From contig CDRNVI010000050.1 of NCBI GenBank assembly GCA_977017575.1, forward strand, positions 41,506 through 105,505: DNA of 64,000 nt. The letters run 5' to 3'. The translations under genes and the position numbers were made by a program. Under the pieces are notes generated by a model that had not been told where the DNA came from, searched no databases, and saw only the letters and a program-made list of their open reading frames with translations. Shown in pieces: positions 38,901 to 49,504 of this stretch. This DNA is from Paramoeba atlantica (lineage: Eukaryota; Discosea). Positions within the stretch are counted from its first letter, which is position 1, and every line of letters begins with the position of its first letter.

Positions 38901-40569
38901 ATAAGTGTTCCCATGTGATCTCTTCCTCTTTCTTCGCCATTTCCCACACTGCTTGCTGGAAGGATGCCTTCTTCTCTTCATCTCCAAGTCTTGGCCAGGG
39001 TACCTTGCTTTGCCCCCCTGTACCTTTAGAACGCCACTTGATTTTCACATCCGCCATAACGACGCAGTGTACTGTAGGCACTGGCGCCTTGAGTACTTTG
39101 TGCCTCCTAATGCTGGAGGCAAAGCGCTCACTGACCATGATGTGGTCAAGCTGTCTCCGCACCTTGTTGTCCCCACGCCTTTTGCTACCTCCCTTTTTGC
39201 CGACCTCCCCTTTTACGTGCATGTACTCGCAGGCCTTGTCCCCATTTTCCTCTCCTTCCCTTCCCCTCTTCACCATACCGTTGTTATCCGTCCCCTCTGG
39301 CTCTGATCCTTTCCTTCCCATTTCCACCTTTCCTTCTTCCCCCTTCTGCCCCAGCTTCTCTGTTCCTACGTTGCGACGGTCCTTTGTCTCCGCCCTCCTG
39401 CCCGGCAGCTCACATGTCCATTTCCTCTTGCTCGGGCAGAGGGTGTGTGCTGACTTACAGCCAATGGAGCACAAGAGGCCTTTCAGCTGAGAGACCGCTG
39501 GGGGATCCATGCTCGGATTCGTCACGAGCGTTATCGGTGCATTGAAATCCCCCATGACCAATAAAGGTCTTCGTTTCCGTTCAGCCTTGACCTCACGACA
39601 CGCCTTGTCCAAGTCACCCAGAAATGCCGCATGAACGGCTTCTGAGGAGTCCCGTATTGGGGCATAGACATTGAACAAAGTGCCGGTCCCCTCTTCCAGG
39701 GGATACTCAGCTCCCATCACCCTGTTGCTCACCATCCAAACCTTCCGAAACGCATGCCGGCTCACTATGGCCATGCCATTATATGAATCGCGTGCGGCGG
39801 CCGACTGCAAATACAGGTGAAACCTCTCCCCTAGGTTTTCAACCTGCCTGTAGAGGATTCCATCCTCATGTCCTTCCTTCGAGAAATTGTATCTGGTCTC
39901 CTGAAGGCACATGACACCAACCCCCCTTACCTGCATGAAAGCAAGCACCTCGTTCAAACGGGTGCATCTTCGAAGAGAGAATTCATCTTCCCCCTCGAGT
40001 TTTAACGTCGTAACATTAAGCGTTGCAACGGTGGTGTTCTCCTTCACAGCGGAACCTTTGAGGTTCTCCGAATCTCGTTGGGCGTGTGTGCCACGCGACG
40101 CCCAGTGTGACCGAGGGCGGTGACGGGAGCTCCTTCGTTTCGCCTTTGCCGGGTTACTCACCTGCACCGCGCAGAGCACGACACCTGTATTCGGTAAGGG
40201 GGGAAAGGGGAGAGTCGTGTGCGGCCTCGCCACGTACCGAACACGAAATGTACCGGCCAAAGGTTCACCTCGAGTTACCGAGGATCCCCCCTGAGTATGC
40301 CAGCCTACGCTTTTCAGATAAGCCGGCCCCTCACACACGACCTCGCCCTCCCAAACAAACAAAGTGTCGCAACAGTTGTCGTGTCTCCACGCGACGCGAA
40401 GATGAGCCCCAACGCGGACAAACTTACAGAGCGCCCGCACCGCCCTCAGGCGGAGTTTAGCAGGCCCCTCTCGCTCGGGTGAACGAAAGATGACCCCCCG
40501 ACCACGCTTGGTCCGTGTAAGGGTTTCAAAAACCTCTGTCCCCTTACACGTGCCGGAAGCATCCGCCAT
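35977..40569 (-). CDS. Intact LINE polyprotein: AP endonuclease, reverse transcriptase, RNase H
   Basis: A 1530-aa non-LTR retrotransposon protein that nicks DNA and copies its RNA at the nick. Residues 1-175 match only the second LINE here. The endonuclease spans about 180-480, with TLNVTTLKL, LQETR (Glu 224), YAPIRD, MGDFNAPI (Asp 341, Asn 343) and RRQLDHIMVS (His 476), all catalytic positions kept. An 80-residue Gly/Lys/Glu-rich stretch (391-470) interrupts this domain and is absent in LINE 2. The RT (about 765-1040) has IPKKGD, NWRPICLVN, QFGFRPERST, FMDFAKAFPSV, GILQGDVLAPYLF and the catalytic YADD near 960. RNase H (about 1258-1410) has YIDGS, AE.ESLREAL, TDSFYVWNF and KSHNGN..N..AD. 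No stop or frameshift is present, so it could be active. It is inserted in a Helitron, has a minimal 3' UTR, and its 5' side abuts the 18-bp array. Confidence 0.92.
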   Translation of the reverse strand: MADASGTCKGTEVFETLTRTKRGRGVIFRSPEREGPAKLRLRAVRALCKFVRVGAHLRVAWRHDNCCDTLFVWEGEVVCEGPAYLKSVGWHTQGGSSVTRGEPLAGTFRVRYVARPHTTLPFPPLPNTGVVLCAVQVSNPAKAKRRSSRHRPRSHWASRGTHAQRDSENLKGSAVKENTTVATLNVTTLKLEGEDEFSLRRCTRLNEVLAFMQVRGVGVMCLQETRYNFSKEGHEDGILYRQVENLGERFHLYLQSAAARDSYNGMAIVSRHAFRKVWMVSNRVMGAEYPLEEGTGTLFNVYAPIRDSSEAVHAAFLGDLDKACREVKAERKRRPLLVMGDFNAPITLVTNPSMDPPAVSQLKGLLCSIGCKSAHTLCPSKRKWTCELPGRRAETKDRRNVGTEKLGQKGEEGKVEMGRKGSEPEGTDNNGMVKRGREGEENGDKACEYMHVKGEVGKKGGSKRRGDNKVRRQLDHIMVSERFASSIRRHKVLKAPVPTVHCVVMADVKIKWRSKGTGGQSKVPWPRLGDEEKKASFQQAVWEMAKKEEEITWEHLSENMVHTAKRLSKKDRTTKTTNAPTGTETTPPGTETPRISGFRDLFLQSRKPDHFKEVLKEHGEEIEAQIGQECAEIEAGLRRNRSNPWRTLRRICGLYRETLCIETSSTRETLNIVKDFFARMGSDDRGDKDIKFDKVVSPKVPINDESFTVEELEGGIIRLARNKAPGIDQIPAEALRMITEHAELRKSLLHIINEVHRTGVSPASWKIVLQVPIPKKGDLTQIANWRPICLVNSAVKLMNAMILKRIRPSIEPLLRDSQFGFRPERSTAGAQIILNDARVRATRGQKGIAVAFMDFAKAFPSVSFHAIRAALNAFHVGPALTRMVMSLYSDLKGIVRTPYGNTDSFPIETGILQGDVLAPYLFVLVIDRILNKALDNKPLGILLRSSGTKSRGIQKFRLKDIDYADDIALLASTKHEISQMIEATANEAKPANLRIAVGKTKTAWMAFGKVPGGTRELRAGSLGKIPLVDSYRHLGHLQDATASSPIKDRLRLTWAAFRKLSGIWASPLSAATKIRLFDCLIYPILTFGAACLSLSNKMLRKTEVEVNMMRRFACNSAKLDDFGHCYPLESLYCGTPRFSTVHRVARAKIVGHMLRHSSTFRELVQWNSTEKTRNISPSEASFNDLGVTLEQALVYSQDRIHWQKLCDELRQKLEPLPMYEVLRSPRWKTKHTQAVKSKSSYELQFVEEGSDPFPMSEGEVHMYIDGSVRQLRGSKEQRSGAGIVLRMSGTEDKYYSIALDAGSAERAEVESLREALDRIPNEAQTVVIHTDSFYVWNFFHHTRLRRRIIGYHNLPNGGILEKLDREIRTLQSMDKRCYVCKVKSHNGNIYNEKADTLALAGSRKIVPASEIKRRKTATSASEAQRVSSETVQAMNRPRKHCGQIPKPLGKRRDYFKIAEGDPLSKKGTSPPVETGVDSPEKKECLPEECDAKNTKLHERRTTPGSADKEHERANSPERKTSKRRQKRMCS

Positions 40570-40584
40570 GTTTTTATAATTAGA

Positions 40585-43500
40585 TTACAAAAAACGATGG
40601 TCTTACAAAAAACGATGGTCTTACAAAAAACGATGGTCTTACAAAAAACGATGGTCTTACAAAAAACGATGGTCTTACAAAAAACGATGGTCTTACAAAA
40701 AACGATGGTCTTACAAAAAACGATGGTCTTACAAAAAACGATGGTCTTACAAAAAACGATGGTCTTACAAAAAACGATGGTCTTACAAAAAACGATGGTC
40801 TTACAAAAAACGATGGTCTTACAAAAAACGATGGTCTTACAAAAAACGATGGTCTTACGAAAAACGATGGTCTTACAAAAAACGATGGTCTTACAAAAAA
40901 CGATGGTCTTACAAAAAACGATGGTCTTACAAAAAACGATGGTCTTACAAAAAACGATGGTCTTACAAAAAACGATGGTCTTACAAAAAACGATGGTCTT
41001 ACAAAAAACGATGGTCTTACAAAAAACGATGGTCTTACAAAAAACGATGGTCTTACAAAAAACGATGGTCTTACAAAAAACGATGGTCTTACAAAAAACG
41101 ATGGTCTTACAAAAAACGATGGTCTTACAAAAAACGATGGTCTTACGAAAAACGATGGTCTTACAAAAAACGATGGTCTTACAAAAAACGATGGTCTTAC
41201 AAAAAACGATGGTCTTACAAAAAACGATGGTCTTACAAAAAACGATGGTCTTACAAAAAACGATGGTCTTACAAAAAACGATGGTCTTACAAAAAACGAT
41301 GGTCTTACAAAAAACGATGGTCTTACAAAAAACGATGGTCTTACAAAAAACGATGGTCTTACAAAAAACGATGGTCTTACAAAAAACGATGGTCTTACAA
41401 AAAACGATGGTCTTACAAAAAACGATGGTCTTACAAAAAACGATGGTCTTACAAAAAACGATGGTCTTACAAAAAACGATGGTCTTACAAAAAACGATGG
41501 TCTTACAAAAAACGATGGTCTTACAAAAAACGATGGTCTTACGAAAAACGATGGTCTTACAAAAAACGATGGTCTTACAAAAAACGATGGTCTTACAAAA
41601 AACGATGGTCTTACAAAAAACGATGGTCTTACAAAAAACGATGGTCTTACAAAAAACGATGGTCTTACAAAAAACGATGGTCTTACAAAAAACGATGGTC
41701 TTACAAAAAACGATGGTCTTACAAAAAACGATGGTCTTACAAAAAACGATGGTCTTACAAAAAACGATGGTCTTACAAAAAACGATGGTCTTACAAAAAA
41801 CGATGGTCTTACAAAAAACGATGGTCTTACGAAAAACGATGGTCTTACAAAAAACGATGGTCTTACAAAAAACGATGGTCTTACAAAAAACGATGGTCTT
41901 ACAAAAAACGATGGTCTTACAAAAAACGATGGTCTTACAAAAAACGATGGTCTTACAAAAAACGATGGTCTTACAAAAAACGATGGTCTTACAAAAAACG
42001 ATGGTCTTACAAAAAACGATGGTCTTACAAAAAACGATGGTCTTACAAAAAACGATGGTCTTACAAAAAACGATGGTCTTACAAAAAACGATGGTCTTAC
42101 AAAAAACGATGGTCTTACAAAAAACGATGGTCTTACAAAAAACGATGGTCTTACAAAAAACGATGGTCTTACAAAAAACGATGGTCTTACAAAAAACGAT
42201 GGTCTTACAAAAAACGATGGTCTTACAAAAAACGATGGTCTTACAAAAAACGATGGTCTTACAAAAAACGATGGTCTTACAAAAAACGATGGTCTTACAA
42301 AAAACGATGGTCTTACAAAAAACGATGGTCTTACAAAAAACGATGGTCTTACAAAAAACGATGGTCTTACAAAAAACGATGGTCTTACAAAAAACGATGG
42401 TCTTACAAAAAACGATGGTCTTACAAAAAACGATGGTCTTACAAAAAACGCTGATCTTACGAAAAACGATGGTCTTACGAAAAACGATGGTCTTACAAAA
42501 AACGATGGTCTTACAAAAAACGATGGTCTTACAAAAAACGATGGTCTTACAAAAAACGATGGTCTTACAAAAAACGATGGTCTTACGAAAAACGATGGTC
42601 TTACAAAGAACGATGGTCTTACAAAAAACGATGGTCTTACAAAAAACGATGGTCTTACAAAAAACGATGGTCTTACAAAAAACGATGGTCTTACAAAAAA
42701 CGATGGTCTTACAAAAAACGATGGTCTTACAAAAAACGATGGTCTTACAAAAAACGATGGTCTTACAAAAAACGATGGTCTTACAAAAAACGATGGTCTT
42801 ACAAAAAACGATGGTCTTACAAAAAACGATGGTCTTACAAAAAACGATGGTCTTACAAAAAACGATGGTCTTACAAAAAACGATGGTCTTACAAAAAACG
42901 ATGGTCTTACAAAAAACGATGGTCTTACAAAAAACGATGGTCTTACAAAAAACGATGGTCTTACAAAAAACGATGGTCTTACAAAAAACGATGGTCTTAC
43001 AAAAAACGATGGTCCTACAAAAAACGATGGTCTTACAAAAAACGATGGTCTTACAAAAAACGATGGTCTTACAAAAAACGATGGTCTTACAAAAAACGAT
43101 GGTCTTACAAAAAACGATGGTCTTACAAAAAACGATGGTCTTACAAAAAACGATGGTCTTACAAAAAACGATGGTCTTACAAAAAACGATGGTCTTACAA
43201 AAAACGATGGTCTTACAAAAAACGATGGTCTTACAAAAAACGATGGTCTTACAAAAAACGATGGTCTTACAAAAAACGATGGTCTTACAAAAAACGATGA
43301 TCTTACAAAAAACGATGGTCTTACAAAAAACGATGGTCTTACAAAAAACGATGGTCTTACAAAAAACGATGGTCTTACAAAAAACGATGGTCTTACAAAA
43401 AACGATGGTCTTACAAAAAACGATGGTCTTACAAAAAACGATGGTCTTACAAAAAACGATGGTCTTACAAAAAACGATGGTCTTACAAAAAACGATGGTC

Positions 43501-46500
43501 TTACAAAAAACGATGGTCTTACAAAAAACGATGGTCTTACAAAAAACGATGGTCTTACAAAAAACGATGGTCTTACAAAAAACGATGGTCTTACAAAAAA
43601 CGATGGTCTTAAAAAAACGATGGTCCTACAAAAAACGATGGTCTTACAAAAAACGATGGTCTTACAAAAAACGATGGTCTTACAAAAAACGATGGTCTTA
43701 CAAAAAACGATGGTCTTACAAAAAACGATGGTCTTACAAAAAACGATGGTCTTACAAAAAACGATGGTCTTACAAAAAACGATGGTCTTACAAAAAACGA
43801 TGGTCTTACAAAAAACGATGGTCTTACAAAAAACGATGGTCTTACAAAAAACGATGGTCTTACAAAAAACGATGGTCTTACAAAAAACGATGGTCTTACA
43901 AAAAACGATGGTCTTACAAAAAACGATGGTCTTACAAAAAACGATGGTCTTACAAAAAACGATGGTCTTACAAAAAACGATGGTCTTACAAAAAACGATG
44001 GTCTTACAAAAAACGATGGTCTTACAAAAAACGATGGTCTTACAAAAAACGATGGTCTTACAAAAAACGATGGTCTTACAAAAAACGATGGTCTTACAAA
44101 AAACGATGGTCTTAAAAAAACGATGGTCCTACAAAAAACGATGGTCTTACAAAAAACGATGGTCTTACAAAAAACGATGGTCTTACAAAAAACGATGGTC
44201 TTACAAAAAACGATGGTCTTACAAAAAACGATGGTCTTACAAAAAACGATGGTCTTACAAAAAACGATGGTCTTACAAAAAACGATGGTCTTACAAAAAA
44301 CGATGGTCTTACAAAAAACGATGGTCTTACAAAAAACGATGGTCTTACAAAAAACGATGGTCTTACAAAAAACGATGGTCTTACAAAAAACGATGGTCTT
44401 ACAAAAAACGATGGTCTTACAAAAAACGATGGTCTCACAAAAAACGATGGTCTTACAAAAAACGATGGTCTTACAAAAAACGATGGTCTTACAAAAAACG
44501 ATGGTCTTACAAAAAACGATGGTCTTACAAAAAACGATGGTCTTACAAAAAACGATGGTCTTACAAAAAACGATGGTCTTACAAAAAACGATGGTCTTAC
44601 AAAAAACGATGGTCTTACAAAAAACGATGGTCTTACAAAAAACGATGGTCTTACAAAAAACGATGGTCTTACAAAAAACGATGGTCTTACAAAAAACGAT
44701 GGTCTTACAAAAAACGATGGTCTTACAAAAAACGATGGTCTTACAAAAAACGATGGTCTTACAAAAAACGATGGTCTTACAAAAAACGATGGTCTTACAA
44801 AAAACGATGGTCTTACAAAAAACGATGGTCTTACAAAAAACGATGGTCTTACAAAAAACGATGGTCTTACAAAAAACGATGGTCTTAAAAAAACGATGGT
44901 CCTACAAAAAACGATGGTCTTACAAAAAACGATGGTCTTACAAAAAACGATGGTCTTACAAAAAACGATGGTCTTACAAAAAACGATGGTCTTACAAAAA
45001 ACGATGGTCTTACAAAAAACGATGGTCTTACAAAAAACGATGGTCTTACAAAAAACGATGGTCTTACAAAAAACGATGGTCTTACAAAAAACGATGGTCT
45101 TACAAAAAACGATGGTCTTACAAAAAACGATGGTCTTACAAAAAACGATGGTCTTACAAAAAACGATGGTCTTACAAAAAACGATGGTCTTACAAAAAAC
45201 GATGGTCTTACAAAAAACGATGGTCTTACAAAAAACGATGGTCTTACAAAAAACGATGGTCTTACAAAAAACGATGGTCTTACAAAAAACGATGGTCTTA
45301 CAAAAAACGATGGTCTTACAAAAAACGATGGTCTTACAAAAAACGATGGTCTTACAAAAAACGATGGTCTTACAAAAAACGATGGTCTTAAAAAAACGAT
45401 GGTCCTACAAAAAACGATGGTCTTACAAAAAACGATGGTCTTACAAAAAACGATGGTCTTACAAAAAACGATGGTCTTACAAAAAACGATGGTCTTACAA
45501 AAAACGATGGTCTTACAAAAAACGATGGTCTTACAAAAAACGATGGTCTTACAAAAAACGATGGTCTTACAAAAAACGATGGTCTTACAAAAAACGATGG
45601 TCTTACAAAAAACGATGGTCTTACAAAAAACGATGGTCTTACAAAAAACGATGGTCTTACAAAAAACGATGGTCTTACAAAAAACGATGGTCTTACAAAA
45701 AACGATGGTCTCACAAAAAACGATGGTCTTACAAAAAACGATGGTCTTACAAAAAACGATGGTCTTACAAAAAACGATGGTCTTACAAAAAACGATGGTC
45801 TTACAAAAAACGATGGTCTTACAAAAAACGATGGTCTTACAAAAAACGATGGTCTTACAAAAAACGATGGTCTTACAAAAAACGATGGTCTTACAAAAAA
45901 CGATGGTCTTACAAAAAACGATGGTCTTACAAAAAACGATGGTCTTACAAAAAACGATGGTCTTACAAAAAACGATGGTCTTACAAAAAACGATGGTCTT
46001 ACAAAAAACGATGGTCTTACAAAAAACGATGGTCTTACAAAAAACGATGGTCTTACAAAAAACGATGGTCTTACAAAAAACGATGGTCTTACAAAAAACG
46101 ATGGTCTTACGAAAAACGATGGTCTTACAAAAAACGATGGTCTTACAAAAAACGATGGTCTTACAAAAAACGATGGTCTTACAAAAAACGATGGTCTTAC
46201 AAAAAACGATGGTCTTACAAAAAACGATGGTCTTACAAAAAACGATGGTCTTACAAAAAACGATGGTCTTACAAAAAACGATGGTCTTACAAAAAACGAT
46301 GGTCTTACAAAAAACGATGGTCTTACAAAAAACGATGGTCTTACAAAAAGCGATGGTCTTACAAAAAACGATGGTCTTACAAAAAACGATGGTCTTACAA
46401 AAAACGATGGTCTTACAAAAAACGATGGTCTTACAAAAAACGATGGTCTTACAAAAAACGATGGTCTTACAAAAAACGATGGTCTTACAAAAAACGATGG

Positions 46501-49274
46501 TCTTACAAAAAACGATGGTCTTACAAAAAACGATGGTCTTACAAAAAACGATGGTCTTACAAAAAACGATGGTCTTACAAAAAACGATGGTCTTACGAAA
46601 AACGATGGTCTTACAAAAAACGATGGTCTTACAAAAAACGATGGTCTTACAAAAAACGATGGTCTTACAAAAAACGATGGTCTTACAAAAAACGATGGTC
46701 TTACAAAAAACGATGGTCTTACAAAAAACGATGGTCTTACAAAAAACGATGGTCTTACGAAAAACGATGGTCTTACAAAAAACGATGGTCTTACAAAAAA
46801 CGATGGTCTTACAAAAAACGATGGTCTTACAAAAAACGATGGTCTTACAAAAAACGATGGTCTTACAAAAAACGATGGTCTCACAAAAAACGATGGTCTT
46901 ACAAAAAACGATGGTCTTACAAAAAACGATGGTCTTACAAAAAACGATGGTCTTACAAAAAACGATGGTCTTACAAAAAACGATGGTCTTACAAAAAACG
47001 ATGATCTTACAAAAAACGATGGTCTTACAAAAAACGATGGTCTTACAAAAAACGATGGTCTTACAAAAAACGATGGTCTTACAAAAAACGATGGTCTTAC
47101 AAAAAACGATGGTCTTACGAAAAACGATGGTCTTACAAAGAACGATGGTCTTACAAAAAACGATGGTCTTACAAAAAACGATGGTCTTACAAAAAACGAT
47201 GGTCTTACAAAAAACGATGGTCTTACAAAAAACGATGGTCTTACAAAAAACGATGGTCTTACAAAAAACGATGGTCTTACAAAAAACGATGGTCTTACAA
47301 AAAACGATGGTCTTACAAAAAACGATGGTCTTACAAAAAACGATGGTCTTACAAAAAACGATGGTCTTACAAAAAACGATGGTCTTACAAAAAACGATGG
47401 TCTTACAAAAAACGATGGTCTTACAAAAAACGATGGTCTTACAAAAAACGATGGTCTTACAAAAAACGATGGTCTTACAAAAAACGATGGTCTTACAAAA
47501 AACGATGGTCTTACAAAAAACGATGGTCTTACAAAAAACGATGGTCTTACAAAAAACGATGGTCTTACAAAAAACGATGGTCTTACAAAAAACGATGGTC
47601 TTACAAAAAACGATGGTCTTACAAAAAACGATGGTCTTACAAAAAACGATGGTCTTACAAAAAACGATGGTCTTACAAAAAACGATGGTCTTACAAAAAA
47701 CGATGGTCTTACAAAAAACGATGGTCTTACAAAAAACGATGGTCTTACAAAAAACGATGGTCTTACAAAAAACGATGGTCTTACAAAAAACGATGGTCTT
47801 ACAAAAAACGATGGTCTTACAAAAAACGATGGTCTTACAAAAAACGATGGTCTTACAAAAAACGATGGTCTTACAAAAAACGATGGTCTTACAAAAAACG
47901 ATGGTCTTACAAAAAACGATGGTCTTACAAAAAACGATGGTCTTACAAAAAACGATGGTCTTACAAAAAACGATGGTCTTACAAAAAACGATGGTCTTAC
48001 AAAAAACGATGATCTTACAAAAAACGATGGTCTTACAAAAAACGATGGTCTTACAAAAAACGATGGTCTTACAAAAAACGATGGTCTTACAAAAAACGAT
48101 GGTCTTACAAAAAACGATGGTCTTACAAAAAACGATGGTCTTACAAAAAACGATGGTCTTACAAAAAACGATGGTCTTACAAAAAACGATGGTCTTACAA
48201 AAAACGATGGTCTTACAAAAAACGATGGTCTTACAAAAAACGATGGTCTTACAAAAAACGATGGTCTTACAAAAAACGATGGTCTTACAAAAAACGATGG
48301 TCTTACAAAAAACGATGGTCTTACAAAAAACGATGGTCTTACAAAAAACGATGGTCTTACAAAAAACGATGGTCTTACAAAAAACGATGGTCTTACAAAA
48401 AACGATGGTCTTACAAAAAACGATGGTCTTACAAAAAACGATGGTCTTACAAAAAACGATGGTCTTACAAAAAACGATGGTCTTACAAAAAACGATGGTC
48501 TTACAAAAAACGATGGTCTTACAAAAAACGATGGTCTTACAAAAAACGATGGTCTTACAAAAAACGATGGTCTTACAAAAAACGATGGTCTTACAAAAAA
48601 CGATGGTCTTACAAAAAACGATGGTCTTACAAAAAACGATGGTCTTACAAAAAACGATGGTCTTACAAAAAACGATGGTCTTACAAAAAACGATGGTCTT
48701 ACAAAAAACGATGGTCTTACAAAAAACGATGGTCTTACAAAAAACGATGGTCTTACAAAAAACGATGGTCTTACAAAAAACGATGGTCTTACAAAAAACG
48801 ATGGTCTTACAAAAAACGATGGTCTTACAAAAAACGATGGTCTTACAAAAAACGATGGTCTTACAAAAAACGATGGTCTTACAAAAAACGATGGTCTTAC
48901 AAAAAACGATGGTCTTACAAAAAACGATGGTCTTACAAAAAACGATGATCTTACAAAAAACGATGGTCTTACAAAAAACGATGGTCTTACAAAAAACGAT
49001 GGTCTTACAAAAAACGATGGTCTTACAAAAAACGATGGTCTTACAAAAAACGATGGTCTTACAAAAAACGATGGTCTTACAAAAAACGATGGTCTTACAA
49101 AAAACGATGGTCTTACAAAAAACGATGGTCTTACAAAAAACGATGGTCTTACAAAAAACGATGGTCTTACAAAAAACGATGGTCTTACAAAAAACGATGG
49201 TCTTACAAAAAACGATGGTCTTACAAAAAACGATGGTCTTACAAAAAACGATGGTCTTACAAAAAATGATGGTC
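40585..49274. repeat. 18-bp satellite array, 483 units
   Basis: The unit is ttacaaaaaacgatggtc on + (gaccatcgttttttgtaa in LINE orientation). The array is 8690 bp, which equals 483 units if four of them are 17 bp. Those four (ttaaaaaaacgatggtc, near 43610, 44113, 44886 and 45389) are revealed by reading-frame shifts. Most units are identical. Point variants (cttacga, ggtctcac, gatgatc, ttacaaag) mark larger duplications. Five of six frames are open, giving long artificial ORFs (MVLQKT, KRWSYK, KTIVFC, RPSFFV repeats) that should not be taken as genes. In LINE orientation the array ends 15 bases before the LINE start codon. Confidence 0.95.
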
Positions 49275-49504
49275 TTGTAAAAGTTTCCACCAGTGGGGGC
49301 CATGTTCAACAGGACGGGAAGTTCACCGTGTTCTGCCAACCCAGTGCGGCGGCACTTGTGAGCTGCTCCGTTTCCGGCCTGGCCCGGTTCAGTGCACGTT
49401 ACACGCAGGGCAACCTCTGCGCTACCGCAGATTCTCCCCGGTACCACACTGTAAGGGAGGCGGCGAACTTCCCGTCCATTAAGAACAGGTGCCACGGCGA
49501 ATCC
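49275..49504 (-). other. GC-rich head between array and Helitron
   Basis: A 230-bp stretch unlike both the array and the Helitron, found only once in the window. In LINE orientation it precedes the array, so it may be the LINE's 5' end (head + monomers + ORF). A possible ATG at 49495 opens a frame that runs into the array. Confidence 0.4.

Noticed and set aside
38354-39490. Several + strand frames of 80-234 codons
   Set aside because: Antisense shadows of the LINE polyprotein, which has full domain support.
40585-49274. CRISPR-like array
   Set aside because: The units are contiguous 18-mers with no spacers, and the context is eukaryotic with no cas-like genes.
40597-49280. Giant repetitive proteins (MVLQKT, KRWSYK on +; KTIVFC, RPSFFV on -) of up to 1536 residues
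   Set aside because: They arise because the 18-bp unit has no stop in five of six frames. All frames are equally open, and unit mutations show no codon pattern.
35938-49504. Clear target-site duplication of the intact LINE
   Set aside because: The flanks (acgcaaag near 35921 and the inverse of cagcgaaa near 49510) are only loosely alike. No convincing duplication could be read, so the exact LINE ends remain uncertain.
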